From Paraburkholderia madseniana (lineage in GTDB: Bacteria; Pseudomonadota; Gammaproteobacteria; Burkholderiales; Burkholderiaceae), in contig NZ_VOSW01000050.1 of NCBI RefSeq assembly GCF_009690905.1, positions 1-64,000 on the forward strand: a stretch of DNA of 64,000 bases, given 5' to 3'. Position 1 is the first letter of the stretch; every line of letters starts with the position of its first letter. Shown piece after piece: positions 34,651 to 44,201 of this stretch. The notes under the pieces were generated by a model that did not search any database, had not been told where the DNA came from, and worked only from the letters and a program-made list of their open reading frames with translations. The position numbers and the translations under genes were made by a program.

Positions 34651-34730
34651 TGCCTTCGAGAGAGAGGGGCCGCCTACGCGGCAAAAGCGTTGCCTTCAAG
34701 AGGGGGGGCCGCCTGCGGCGGCAAAAGCCA
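34651..34730. repeat. Tandem 40-bp repeat, two copies
   Basis: TGCCTTCGAGAGAGAGGGGC begins at 34651 and TGCCTTCAAGAGGGGGGGCC at 34691; both go on to GCCT-CGCGGCAAAAGC-type sequence, period 40 bp. Each unit can fold on CCGCC/GGCGG. Found between the OLD fragment and the next gene; may be a duplicated terminator-like hairpin. Confidence 0.6.
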
Positions 34731-34857
34731 CGAAATGAGGCTTCTTCAGACTGATTTTTCTTCGCTGAGCGTAATCAAAAGCGCAAAGGATGCCGCAGCA
34801 AATCCGGTGAGGGTCGTCCATAGCAAAAGCAATGTCGGGGTGGTATGTCCATACCTC

Positions 34858-34989
34858 TTAAATCGAGGTGACCACGCCCTTGACCATTCCGCCCAGCAAT
34901 AGCGCCGCAACAATGCCGAGCAGCGCGTAAAGGCTGAGCGTCTGCAGGCTCGCGCCAAGCACGCCGTTGGCGAAACTGAAATGAAACAT
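34858..34989 (-). CDS. 43-residue membrane peptide
   Basis: Starts at the ATG at 34989: MFHFSFANGVLGASLQTLSL, then YALLGIVAALLLGGMVKGVV. One transmembrane helix with short tails; no recognised family. The upstream frame to 35094 is basic and unlike a leader. It is shaped like the small membrane proteins common in Burkholderia. SD is weak, so moderate confidence. Confidence 0.45.
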   Translation of the reverse strand: MFHFSFANGVLGASLQTLSLYALLGIVAALLLGGMVKGVVTSI

Positions 34990-35180
34990 CGTTGAAGTCC
35001 GCGAGCCAACCGCGCGGACCAGGTGGACCGGAGTTCGCGCGGGCAGTGGCTTGTTTTTATCGTTCGGCCTGTTCAGTGCCTGCGTGTCGCGCAAGGGTCG
35101 AAGCAGCCGGCTAAGTGAGGCCGCATGATACCGCGCCCTTACTCATGTCGCATGAAAGCAGAACGTAATGAATGAGTCCT

Positions 35181-36365
35181 TCAGGCGGCATCTGAAGCGG
35201 TGCTTTTTTCTCTCAACGCATGCCCGTTGCGGGCAGCAAAAGAGGCCGGTGTTTGCGTAGTAGTTGGTGTCGTGGTGTCCAACGGCGCACGCCGTGTTTT
35301 CAAGCGAAGAATGGGTGCTTCGATCAGGCGCCAGGACAACACGGCCATCGTCAGCGAAATCAGGAACGACGCGACAATTCCGGCAACATGCGCCCACAGC
35401 GGCACGGCACCGCCGAAGAACGCCGTGGCGTGGTGGTTGCGGGTCAGGTCCGGAATCAGATTGTGATAGAGATAAAAGCCGTAGCTGATGCGCCCAAAGT
35501 TCGTCAGCCAGCCGGTTTCGAGCAGGCCGATCACGGCGGCGTTGCGGCAGCACGCAATTGAACACACCAGTGCCGCGATACAGAGGCCATACAAGGCGCT
35601 GACCGTCGTGAAGGCAAGCGAACTGTCCAACTGACTCCACATAGGCTCAGTCGCACAAAAGCCCACCAGGCAAACGCTCAACACGAACAGCGTCATGCCA
35701 TGCCCGAGCACGATGCGCAAACGGCTCTCTTTTCCGGCGATCATCAAGCCGCCAATCCCGCCCAAGGCCAGTAGCCAGAAGTTGGTCAGCGGATGCGTAT
35801 AGATCGTAATGTCCTGCCACTGTGCGGCACGCATCGCCAGTAGCGAAACCAGTCCAACCGCGACGATTGCGAGGCACACCGCGCGGTGCCGCCGCGCCGC
35901 AACCAGCAGCAATAACGGCGCAAACACGAGATAAAACTGCTCTTCGATCGCGAGGCTCCAGAGATGCGAGTAACGCCCCGGCCAGTAATGCAGCACCGAG
36001 CCGATCCAGAAGTTCGACAGATAGGCGAAATGAAACGGCATGCCACTCGCGAGCTCCGGGCTCGCCATCCCGAGCGCCATTAGCACGCACATCACCACCA
36101 GCATCAGGTAGTAAATCGGAAAAATGCGCAACGTGCGGCGAAACAGAAAGCGCTTCAGTTCCACACCGAACCGGCTGCCGTTTGTTTCGATGCGAGCGCG
36201 TTGCGCGGACAGAATGCCGATGATCAGAAAGCCGCTCAGCGCGAAGAAGATCCACACGCCAAGATGGCCAATTTCGCCGATGTCGCCGAAAAAACGGTGC
36301 TGAAAAAAGACCATCAGGACTGCAATCGCGCGCAATCCGTCGAAGCCTGCAATCCTGTTGTTCAT
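35181..36365 (-). CDS. Acyltransferase family 3 (OafA/YrhL-like)
   Basis: 394 residues from the ATG at 36365. Ten or more membrane segments; RIAGFDGLRAIAVLMVFFQH carries the family's conserved RxxR/DGLRAxAVxxV-H pattern, with the catalytic His at the end of helix 1. HLWSLAIEEQFYLVFAPLLL is the second hallmark. It would transfer acetyl or succinyl groups to a surface glycan. It is divergent from the opgC gene, which belongs to the same acyltransferase superfamily. The last 40 residues are a Thr/Pro-rich cytoplasmic tail. Confidence 0.9.
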   Translation of the reverse strand: MNNRIAGFDGLRAIAVLMVFFQHRFFGDIGEIGHLGVWIFFALSGFLIIGILSAQRARIETNGSRFGVELKRFLFRRTLRIFPIYYLMLVVMCVLMALGMASPELASGMPFHFAYLSNFWIGSVLHYWPGRYSHLWSLAIEEQFYLVFAPLLLLVAARRHRAVCLAIVAVGLVSLLAMRAAQWQDITIYTHPLTNFWLLALGGIGGLMIAGKESRLRIVLGHGMTLFVLSVCLVGFCATEPMWSQLDSSLAFTTVSALYGLCIAALVCSIACCRNAAVIGLLETGWLTNFGRISYGFYLYHNLIPDLTRNHHATAFFGGAVPLWAHVAGIVASFLISLTMAVLSWRLIEAPILRLKTRRAPLDTTTPTTTQTPASFAARNGHALREKSTASDAA

Positions 36366-36694
36366 GTGGTTATCTTCCAGTGCGAAGGCGGTGCGCAAGG
36401 CGCTGCCGTTCAGGGCGAGACTACGATGAAAAAAAGCGAAAAAAATCGCGCATCGCAATCGATGATTTTTTTCAGTGACCTTTACCGATCGTGCTCGTGC
36501 TGGATGGTTTGAAAGCCGCAAAACTTGCTGCAAGAGTTTCCACCAACCGGAGCGTGACGAATCAGTATTACGGCATGCCGACATCTGATTTTCAGATTGC
36601 CGGCACTCCGAACGTATTTAGGGGGAGGTTGTCAGCGTGTGTCGACGTGGCGCACGGTCTCGCTGGGAACGTTTTATTCTCATGGAGTTCCTAC
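36366..36694. promoter_or_regulatory. Divergent promoter region acyltransferase/opgC
   Basis: 329 bp with A-rich tracts (AAAAAAGCGAAAAAAATCGC) and an inverted pair around ATCGATGATTTTTTT. No gene is seen. It must hold the starts of both divergent transcripts; no specific operator is recognised. Confidence 0.4.
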
Positions 36695-37870
36695 ATGGAA
36701 CTCCCTGTGTATGACCGCTTTTCACGGCGCATTGCACGCACGCGCCATCTTGCGAGAACCAGAATGGACACCCGCCGCGGACGCTCGATCGAAGTGGATT
36801 TCTTCCGCGGCGTCGTGTTGATCGTCATCGTGCTGGACCACATTCCCGGTAGCGCGCTGTCGCATCTGATGTTGCACACTTATGCCCTGTGCGACTCGGC
36901 GGAAGTGTTCGTGTTCCTCGGCGGCTATGCATCGGCGGCAGCGTTTACAGCGGTACTCGCGGGCCGCGGCGAGAGTGCGGCGAAGATGCGTTTCGTCAGG
37001 CGCTGCTGGGAGATCTATCGCGCCTATCTATTGACGGCCGTATTGACGCTGCTGTCCGGCGCCGTCCTCGCGGTATTGCATCTGAACCAGCCGATGGTCG
37101 ACCTGACCGGCTGGCAGCCGTTCGCGGTTCAACCGCTGCGCGAAGCGTTCGATATTGCCGTGCTGCGGCGTCAGCCGTATTTGTCGAGCGTGCTGCCCAT
37201 GTACGTGATCTTTGCGCTATTCGTGCCATTCGTGGTGCCGTTGGCGCGCCGGTCGTCGCTCGCGGCGCTGGGCCTGAGCGTGACGATCTGGGCGCTTGCC
37301 CGGCCGCTGGCCGCGCTATTCAGCATTGACGACGTGGCCGACTGGGCTTTTAATCCGTTTGCATGGCAACTGATGTTCGTGCTCGGCATTCTGTGCCGGG
37401 TGCAACCCGTCAGCGAGCGCTTTCACGCCACCCGCACGGCGCACTGGTTTACACGTGCCGCGGTGGTCGCGGTGCTGGCGTTCGCCATTGTTAAACTCTT
37501 TGTGCTGACGCAGCCGCTGCCCGGCGTGAATAAACAGAACCTTTCCGTGGAACGCGTGATCAACTTTCTCGTCATCACCTGGCTCGCCGCGCAGTTCGTG
37601 CGCACGGGCAGCATCGCGTGGCTCGCACAGCGGTTGCCGGCCGTGGTGACGGTCGGCCGTACCGGGCTCGTGTGTTTTGTCGGCGGGACGCTGGTGTCGT
37701 TGATCGTCGATACGGCAACGCCGCATACGTTCCACGGTTTTCGCGGCACGTTGATCGGACTCGGCGGCGATCTGGTCGCCATCGGTGCGGTGCTGATGAT
37801 CGCGCGCGGCTGGAACGACTGGAAAGGGCCGCGCTCGCGCGCCGCTGTCAACGGCGCGGGTTACGGATGA
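36695..37870 (+). CDS. opgC: OpgC-family succinyltransferase-like membrane protein
   Basis: 391 residues from the ATG at 36695 (GGAG 7 bases upstream); a shorter form would begin at 36764. RSIEVDFFRGVVLIVIVLDH is the OpgC N-terminus (D-x-x-R-G-x-x-[LV]), CDSAEVFVFLGGYASAAAFT the second conserved segment. Ten predicted helices. OpgC modifies osmoregulated periplasmic glucans with succinate. No opgG/H genes are here. The tannase gene starts within its stop (ATGA), so the two are translationally coupled. The TGGAGTTCCTACATGGAACT stretch at the start codon can form a hairpin around the ribosome site. Confidence 0.85.
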   Translation: MELPVYDRFSRRIARTRHLARTRMDTRRGRSIEVDFFRGVVLIVIVLDHIPGSALSHLMLHTYALCDSAEVFVFLGGYASAAAFTAVLAGRGESAAKMRFVRRCWEIYRAYLLTAVLTLLSGAVLAVLHLNQPMVDLTGWQPFAVQPLREAFDIAVLRRQPYLSSVLPMYVIFALFVPFVVPLARRSSLAALGLSVTIWALARPLAALFSIDDVADWAFNPFAWQLMFVLGILCRVQPVSERFHATRTAHWFTRAAVVAVLAFAIVKLFVLTQPLPGVNKQNLSVERVINFLVITWLAAQFVRTGSIAWLAQRLPAVVTVGRTGLVCFVGGTLVSLIVDTATPHTFHGFRGTLIGLGGDLVAIGAVLMIARGWNDWKGPRSRAAVNGAGYG

Positions 37871-39549
37871 GGGCGCGGGTGCGCCATGTCCGCCATGGGC
37901 TTTCTACGGGGCGTTCACGCACAGCCGTCACGGTGGCCGGCGCCGTGCTATGCCTGACGAACGCCTCACAGGCATTCGCCGCGCCCAAGGACGCGCCGCT
38001 CGACATGCGTTGCGCGGAATTCGCGGGCGCGGTGTTGCCCCCCGAACTGATCGCTTTGCCCACGGCGGGCGCGCAGATCGAAAGTGCGGCGATGGTCGCG
38101 GCCACGGCACCCGGCAATCAGCAAGGTGGCGAATATTGCCGTATCACCGGGCGCATCAAGGCGCTCAAGGCCAGCACGCCTGATATTCGCTTCGACCTGA
38201 ATCTGCCGCGCCGCTGGAACGGCCGCGCGCTGCAGGTCGGCGGCGGGGGTTATAACGGCGTGGTGGTGAGCGGGACGGGTGTGATGCCGTTCTCTCCGGA
38301 TCGCGCACCGCTCGCGCAAGGCTATGCGACCTTCGGCGACGACTCGGGGCATGTGGGCGATTCATCGCTCGCGGTGTTCGGCCTCGTGGATGAGGCGGTG
38401 ACGAATTTCGGCTATGCGCATCTGAAGAAAACGCACGACGCCGCGCTCGCGCTGATTGCACGCGCTTATGGCCGGCCGCCGCAGCGGATGTATTTCGCTG
38501 GTGGCTCGACGGGCGGCCGCGAAGGCTACACGGTGATGCAGCGCTATCCCGACGACTACGACGGCGTGATCGCCAACTCGCCCGCGCTCAATTTTTCCGG
38601 CGTGCGTTTGATGGGCGTGAAGCTCGGTCAGGCGGAATACGCGACGCCCGGCGGTTTCATTCCACCGCTATTGCTCGAACACGTGTATCAACGCACGCTT
38701 GCGGTCTGCGATCGGCTCGATGGCGCCGCGGACGGCATCGTCAGCGACGTCGAGGGATGCAAGGAACACGAGGCGGAAATCATCGCCTCGTTGCGCTGCG
38801 CCGGACGAGCCCCCTCGCATGACGAGTGCCTCACCGACACACAGCTCTCCACTTTGCTGGTGATGCGCGATGGCCTGTCGTTGCCCTACAAGCTGGCGTG
38901 GAATGTTAGCGGCTATAGCGGCTACAACGTCTTTCAGGGCACGCATCTGACCGGCATGCTCGGCCTCGGGCATCAAGCCGGGCGCTTGCCCGTGCCGACC
39001 TTCTTCGCCAATGGCTACCTGTTCGCGCAGGGCGACGGCTACATCCGCTACTTCGTGGCCCGCGATGCGGAGTTCGACTCGCTCAGGTTCGACCCGCTTC
39101 ATCCCGGCAAATATCGCGGCGAGCTCATCGCGCTCTCACAGACGATCGGCGCGATGAACCCCGACCTGGCCCGCTACATTGCGCGGGGCGGCAAGCTCAT
39201 CACACTGCAAGGCCTCGCCGACGAAGTCATCAGCCCGAACCAGACGATCGCCTACTACGAAGCGCTGATCGATCGATTCGGCATCGACCAGGTCGATGCG
39301 TTCATGCGGCTCTACATGGTGCCGGGTTTCCAGCATGGCAGCGGGGTGTTCATCCCCTCGGTGGATCTGCTGGGTGCGCTCGACAATTGGGTGACGCGTG
39401 GCGTATCGCCCGAAACGTTGACCGCTACGGATATCGCGGCCGCGACCAACGGGCGCTCGCGTCCGTTGTGTCGTTACCCGCTGTTTCCCCGCTATAGCGG
39501 CAAGGGCAATGTGAATCTCGCCAGCAGTTTCGCGTGCGCCGAACCGTGA
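37867..39549 (+). CDS. Tannase/feruloyl esterase family protein
   Basis: 560 residues; the ATG overlaps the opgC stop. Signal peptide up to about residue 39 (VTVAGAVLCLTNASQAFA). Alpha/beta-hydrolase of the tannase type: oxyanion strand PRRWNGRALQVGGGGYNG, nucleophile AGGSTGGREGYTVMQ, acidic residue LQGLADEVISPNQ and the catalytic His in VPGFQHGSG. It would cleave ester bonds of feruloyl or galloyl groups or other aromatic esters in the periplasm. Paired with OpgC, an unusual neighbour. Confidence 0.9.
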   Translation: MRARVRHVRHGLSTGRSRTAVTVAGAVLCLTNASQAFAAPKDAPLDMRCAEFAGAVLPPELIALPTAGAQIESAAMVAATAPGNQQGGEYCRITGRIKALKASTPDIRFDLNLPRRWNGRALQVGGGGYNGVVVSGTGVMPFSPDRAPLAQGYATFGDDSGHVGDSSLAVFGLVDEAVTNFGYAHLKKTHDAALALIARAYGRPPQRMYFAGGSTGGREGYTVMQRYPDDYDGVIANSPALNFSGVRLMGVKLGQAEYATPGGFIPPLLLEHVYQRTLAVCDRLDGAADGIVSDVEGCKEHEAEIIASLRCAGRAPSHDECLTDTQLSTLLVMRDGLSLPYKLAWNVSGYSGYNVFQGTHLTGMLGLGHQAGRLPVPTFFANGYLFAQGDGYIRYFVARDAEFDSLRFDPLHPGKYRGELIALSQTIGAMNPDLARYIARGGKLITLQGLADEVISPNQTIAYYEALIDRFGIDQVDAFMRLYMVPGFQHGSGVFIPSVDLLGALDNWVTRGVSPETLTATDIAAATNGRSRPLCRYPLFPRYSGKGNVNLASSFACAEP

Positions 39550-39740
39550 CGGGGTCCGACCTGTCCGGCAAGAGCCCCGGCTGGCCCTGAAAGGCTGACA
39601 CGCTCGCCGGCGGTATCCGTTCCTCCGAAATCTCGCGGTTGCGCTGCACGCTTTCCCACTTTCAATTACATTGCGGGTGCGGCGGCGTATTCGTCCCGCC
39701 CCCTTTTAATCCAATACCGGTGTCTGCCATCGTCGAATCC

Positions 39741-40667
39741 ATGCAGCCTATCGTCTCGGTCACGAATCTGTCGAAAACCTATGCCACGGGTTTTCATGCA
39801 CTCAAAAACATCAATCTGGCGATCAATCGCGGAGAAATCTTCGCCTTGCTTGGGCCCAATGGAGCGGGCAAAACTACCCTCATCAGCATCATTTGCGGCA
39901 TTGTCAATGCGAGCGTTGGCAGCGTGATGGTGGACGGCCGCGACATCGCGACGGACTATCGCGGCGCACGCTCGCTGATCGGCCTCGTGCCGCAGGAACT
40001 CACCACCGACTCGTTCGAAACCGTCTGGGCGACCGTCTCGTTCAGCCGCGGGCTGTTCGGCAAGCCGAAAAATCCCGCTTACATCGAAAAGATCCTGCGC
40101 GATCTGTCGCTGTGGGAAAAACGCGATAACAAGATCATTACGCTGTCAGGCGGCATGAAGCGTCGCGTGCTGATTGCGAAGGCGCTCTCGCACGAACCGC
40201 GCGTGCTGTTTCTCGACGAACCCACGGCCGGTGTCGATGTCGAGTTGCGCCGCGATATGTGGAAGCTGGTGCGCTCGCTCACTGCAAGCGGTGTGACGAT
40301 CATTCTCACCACGCACTACATCGACGAAGCCGAGGAAATGGCTGACCGCATCGGCGTGATCAATGCGGGCGAGATCATGCTGGTGGAAGAGAAGACGGAG
40401 TTGATGCGCAAACTCGGCAAGAAGCAGTTGACGCTGCAACTGGAAAGTTCGCTCGACGAGGTGCCGTCGGCGCTGGCCGGATATGGGCTGGATGTCGCCA
40501 AAGGTGGCAATGAGTTGATCTACACGTATGAGGGCGACGGCGGGCGTACCGACATCATCGCGCTGCTCAAAGCGCTCGACGATGCCGGCATCCGCTTCAA
40601 GGATCTGCATACGACGCAAAGTTCGCTCGAAGACATCTTCGTCAGTCTGCTCCGAGGTAACTCATGA
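39741..40667 (+). CDS. ABC transporter ATP-binding protein (YadG/NodI type)
   Basis: 308 residues from the ATG at 39741; the frame is open back to 39639 without a ribosome site. Walker A is LLGPNGAGKTTLIS, signature TLSGGMKRRVL, Walker B RVLFLDEPTAGVDVELR, H-loop LTTHYIDEAEEM. The C-terminal domain is of the ABC-2 exporter type (ALKALDDAGIRFKDLHTTQS). Overlaps the permease gene by ATGA. The pair would export a small hydrophobic or oligosaccharide substrate. The substrate is unknown. Confidence 0.92.
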   Translation: MQPIVSVTNLSKTYATGFHALKNINLAINRGEIFALLGPNGAGKTTLISIICGIVNASVGSVMVDGRDIATDYRGARSLIGLVPQELTTDSFETVWATVSFSRGLFGKPKNPAYIEKILRDLSLWEKRDNKIITLSGGMKRRVLIAKALSHEPRVLFLDEPTAGVDVELRRDMWKLVRSLTASGVTIILTTHYIDEAEEMADRIGVINAGEIMLVEEKTELMRKLGKKQLTLQLESSLDEVPSALAGYGLDVAKGGNELIYTYEGDGGRTDIIALLKALDDAGIRFKDLHTTQSSLEDIFVSLLRGNS

Positions 40668-41425
40668 ATATCTACGCAATCCGCGCGATCTATAAGTTCG
40701 AGATGGCGCGCACCTGGCGCACGCTGATGCAGAGCATCATCGCGCCGGTGATTTCGACTTCGCTTTATTTCGTCGTGTTCGGCGCGGCTATCGGTTCGCG
40801 TATCAAGGAAGTGGATGGCATCAGTTACGGCGCGTTCATCGTGCCGGGGCTGATCATGCTTTCGCTGCTGTCGCAAAGCATTTCGAATGCGTCGTTCGGG
40901 ATTTACTTTCCGCGCTTTACCGGCACGATCTACGAGTTGCTGTCGGCGCCGGTGTCGTATCTCGAGATCGTGGTGAGCTATGTGGGCGCGGCGGCCACCA
41001 AATCGATTCTGCTCGGCTTGATCATTCTGGCTACGGCCGGCCTGTTCGTGCCACTGCAGGTGCAGCATCCGTTCTGGATGATTCTGTTTCTGGTGCTCAC
41101 CGCGGTCACGTTCAGTCTGCTTGGTTTTATTATCGGCATCTGGGCTGATAGCTTCGAGAAGCTGCAACTCGTGCCGCTTCTGATCATCACGCCGCTTACG
41201 TTCCTCGGCGGCAGTTTCTATGCGGTCAATATGTTGCCGCCGTTCTGGAAGGTCGTGACGCTGTTCAATCCGATCGTTTATCTGGTCAGCGGTTTTCGCT
41301 GGAGCTTCTATGGTCTCGCCGATGTGGATGTCGGTGTCAGCCTCGGGATGACCGCGTTGTTTCTGGCGGTGTTTCTGGTGATCGTTGCCTGGATCTTCAA
41401 GACCGGGTACCGGCTCAAGAGCTGA
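40664..41425 (+). CDS. ABC-2 type permease (YadH/NodJ type)
   Basis: 253 residues, normal length. Six helices: ISTSLYFVVFGAAIGSRI, FIVPGLIMLSLLSQSISNAS, then GTIYELLSAPVSYLEIVVSY (the ABC-2 motif), LLGFIIGIWADSFEKLQLVP and TPLTFLGGSFYAVNMLPPFW (the family signature), and a last helix near 225-245. Start ATG overlaps the stop of the ATPase gene, so the two are coupled. Followed by a hairpin terminator. Confidence 0.92.
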   Translation: MNIYAIRAIYKFEMARTWRTLMQSIIAPVISTSLYFVVFGAAIGSRIKEVDGISYGAFIVPGLIMLSLLSQSISNASFGIYFPRFTGTIYELLSAPVSYLEIVVSYVGAAATKSILLGLIILATAGLFVPLQVQHPFWMILFLVLTAVTFSLLGFIIGIWADSFEKLQLVPLLIITPLTFLGGSFYAVNMLPPFWKVVTLFNPIVYLVSGFRWSFYGLADVDVGVSLGMTALFLAVFLVIVAWIFKTGYRLKS

Positions 41426-41447
41426 CAGCGCTCACGACTCAAGCGCA

Positions 41448-41478
41448 TGCGGCCGGCTCGACATGCGCGCCGGCCGCA
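41448..41478. terminator. Bidirectional terminator between convergent genes
   Basis: TGCGGCCGGC pairs perfectly with GCCGGCCGCA over an 11-base loop. It lies between the ends of the ABC permease and the LuxR gene. There is no T tract on the plus strand apart from CTTTC. Confidence 0.6.
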
Positions 41479-41497
41479 GTGCCCTTTCATCCCTCTC

Positions 41498-42499
41498 TTA
41501 CGTCACATACCCCTGCGCCACATTGATCAACTGCACGCGATTGCGCACGTTGAACAACTGCCGCAAGCGCCGCAAATGGTAGTCGACGTTATGCGGCGAC
41601 AGCCCGAGGAAGTAGGCGATTTCCTTGTCGCGCTGTCCCTGCACAACCGCCTTCAGTACTGCATGCTGCAATTCGCTCAACGCGACGCGCTGCTGCTGCT
41701 CGGGTGCGATCCCGATCACGCTTTTCGCGTGCGTCCAGATGAATTCATGGATCGTGTGCGCGAACATCAGCGTTTCGGCCACGATCGATTCCGTCATCCA
41801 GCGCGGGTTGCCGATCTCCGAGTTGAAGCACAAGCTCGCACTCAGCTCCGGCTCGGGCAGCGGCATCTGCGTGAGAATCCCGCTTTTGCGGCCGTTGGCC
41901 TCCAGCATGTCGATCAGCCCGCCGAGCCGCTCGCTGCGCATCTGCGCGCGCGGCAGATCGGCGCGCATGTCGGCGGTGTTCCAGAGGAACGGCATGCCGG
42001 TCGGCGACGCCAGCGCGACGCGCGGATCGAGCTCGAAATAACGCTCGCGGAAATAGCGCGTGAGCCATGTCTGCGACTCGTAGCTGGTCAGCACGAACAT
42101 CGACTTGTGATGCGCGGTGGTGCGCGTGGCCGAATAGCTGAACGAGTCGAAGCCGAGTTGTTTGATGCGCCGCCGCACGAATTCGATGCGGTCCTGCGCA
42201 CTGCCAAAACGCACCAGCGGACTGATGACGGGCGCTGCACGTCGTGCGGCGGGCGAGGGTGTGCCGATCTCCTCTTCGGTGAAGAGCGTCAGGAAGCCGG
42301 TGGGCGATATGCCTGACGCCATGCGGGTTGATGTCCTGGATGCTTCAGCCGCGTGGGCTGTTTTCTCGAGTTGCCGCGTGCCGGCCGGGTAAGCCGGTTG
42401 TGCGGTAACCGCTGAGTTGTATGCCGCCGACACGTGGCTGGCTTCGCCTTGCGGCGAACCGGTCAGCCAATGCGGCAACGTATCGCATTCGTGTTCCAT
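41498..42499 (-). CDS. LuxR-family regulator with autoinducer-binding-like domain
   Basis: 333 residues from the ATG at 42499. The first 70 residues are linker-like. Residues about 100-240 resemble the autoinducer-binding domain (FVRRRIKQLGFDSFSYSATR, FRERYFELDPRVALASPTGM with the D-P-R pattern, then MPLPEPELSASLCF). The C-terminal GerE helix-turn-helix is VALSELQHAVLKAVVQGQRD, KEIAYFLGLSPHNVDYHLRR. No luxI synthase is adjacent, so it is an orphan (solo) LuxR. Divergent from an AraC regulator. Confidence 0.85.
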   Translation of the reverse strand: MEHECDTLPHWLTGSPQGEASHVSAAYNSAVTAQPAYPAGTRQLEKTAHAAEASRTSTRMASGISPTGFLTLFTEEEIGTPSPAARRAAPVISPLVRFGSAQDRIEFVRRRIKQLGFDSFSYSATRTTAHHKSMFVLTSYESQTWLTRYFRERYFELDPRVALASPTGMPFLWNTADMRADLPRAQMRSERLGGLIDMLEANGRKSGILTQMPLPEPELSASLCFNSEIGNPRWMTESIVAETLMFAHTIHEFIWTHAKSVIGIAPEQQQRVALSELQHAVLKAVVQGQRDKEIAYFLGLSPHNVDYHLRRLRQLFNVRNRVQLINVAQGYVT

Positions 42500-42683
42500 G
42501 AAACGGTAGCTCCGGCGTTCGAAACGCGTGAAAGACGACAACCTGGATGATTAACTATTTCCAAATATTACGGTAGCCGGTTCCTTGCTATCATTTTTGA
42601 GATCTTGCGCTGACCTCTAACCGGCGACTCGGGTGTGGCAGGGTTTGCTCATGTGCATATATGACCTCCCAGAAAGTGACGTG

Positions 42684-43595
42684 ATGGCAAAAATTCCAAA
42701 GCTGACAACGACGCTTGCCTACGACCGCTATATGGCGGGCCAGAAACTGGTGTCGAGCGTGGATCGCCCATGGCGGCACCTGGTGCTGCGCTCGTATCTC
42801 GAACCCGACGAGCAGGAACTGCTGGAGGCGCCCGGCCTGCAGGACGTCACGCTGATGACGCTCGGCAGCGGCGCCGAACACCTCGAGCGCAACCTCGACG
42901 GACGCTGGGAGAGCGCCGACCTGCGTGTGGGCGCCGTCTGGTTCGTGCCGCCCGTGCCGATCTCGTGGCGCTGGCGTTCGATCAGCGATGAGCCGCTGTC
43001 GACCGTTCATTTGCACCTGGAGCGCAGCCTGATCGACAGCGTCGCCGACCAGATGGAGCTGGACGGTTCACGCGAGCTGTCGCTGGGCGACGCAATGCAG
43101 TTTCACGATCCACTGATCGCCGAGATGCTTGGCGCATTGCATCGCGCCGCGGGCGATCCCGCCGACTCGCGGCTGTATGTCGATGCGCTGGCCCACGCGC
43201 TCGCCGCTCATCTGTTGCAACATTACTCGCGCGGCCGTGACGCCGAGGCCGGCCTGCCGCCGCATCCCGAGCGGCTGGTGCCACGCCGCATCCGCCGTGT
43301 AACCGATTACATTCGTGCCAATCTTGCCGCCGATCTGGCCATCAGCGAACTGGCCGCGCAGGCCGGGTTAAGCAGCTTTCACTTTGCGCGTGTGTTCCGT
43401 CGCGAGACCGGTGAAACACCCCATCAGTTCGTCACGCGCTTGCGTCTCGAGGAAGCCGCGAGGCTGCTGCGCGCCACCGATCAGCCGGTGTTGCAAATCG
43501 CGCTTGCGGTTGGTTTCGAGAATGCCAGTCATTTCTCCGTGCAGTTCAAGCGTGGCTACGGCGTAACGCCGCTTGCCTACCGGCTGCGCGGCTGA
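42684..43595 (+). CDS. AraC-family regulator
   Basis: 303 residues from the ATG at 42684 (GTGACGTG upstream; ATGs at 42651 and 42633 are alternatives). The N-terminal half is an AraC-type effector or dimer domain (VWFVPPVPISWRWRSI). The C-terminal HTH pair is RIRRVTDYIRANLAADLAIS, ELAAQAGLSSFHFARVFRRE, TGETPHQFVTRLRLEEAARL and QIALAVGFENASHFSVQFKR. Full length; effector unknown. Confidence 0.88.
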   Translation: MAKIPKLTTTLAYDRYMAGQKLVSSVDRPWRHLVLRSYLEPDEQELLEAPGLQDVTLMTLGSGAEHLERNLDGRWESADLRVGAVWFVPPVPISWRWRSISDEPLSTVHLHLERSLIDSVADQMELDGSRELSLGDAMQFHDPLIAEMLGALHRAAGDPADSRLYVDALAHALAAHLLQHYSRGRDAEAGLPPHPERLVPRRIRRVTDYIRANLAADLAISELAAQAGLSSFHFARVFRRETGETPHQFVTRLRLEEAARLLRATDQPVLQIALAVGFENASHFSVQFKRGYGVTPLAYRLRG

Positions 43596-44201
43596 GCGTC
43601 AGGTTGCGCGGCTGGATCGTGCGGGCGGCTCGCCACGATGCGATGCCCGAGCGGCATGCCGACGGTTGACGGCACGCGGGATTCGTCGGTCGCGACACGC
43701 TATGCTGCTGTGTAGCGCGGGAACGCCTAGTCGCCGCGTGGCACCGTGTATCGAGGCCGGTCGCGGTGGGTTGTCGAGGGCAAGGTTTGATGAAGCGCCG
43801 AAAACGGCAATCACGCACTTTTCGCAGTTTGCTGCGCATTGCGCGGCTTGCAAACTACGAAGTTTCGTGGCGCGATTGAGGATGGACCTGGCATGGATGC
43901 ACCTCGGTGCTGTTCCGGCCAATTTCGAAGCCGTTGGGTTCCATGCGCGGTGAAGGAAAGAACCGCGTGCAACCATTGTGCCTGCTGGTTTGTGGTCGCC
44001 GACGGTGGGGCGCAATGAGCGCGCGGCAGCCTGCGCGATGTGTGGCCGTCGCTGCCACCGGACTAACTGGCCTGACCAGTTGTACGGCAACTGTATCTGT
44101 CGAAGCCTTGCACCGGCCGACAGAATGTTGTGCCGACGGCTTGGCCCGAGCCGGCGTCTGACCGACCTCTCCACTCAACCCTTCACACCGGATATCTAGC
44201 G
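43596..44201. other. Gene-poor stretch before the DUF3830 gene
   Basis: 606 bp with no convincing gene. Several overlapping frames on both strands have no domain. Perhaps a promoter of the DUF3830 gene lies at the end. Confidence 0.4.
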
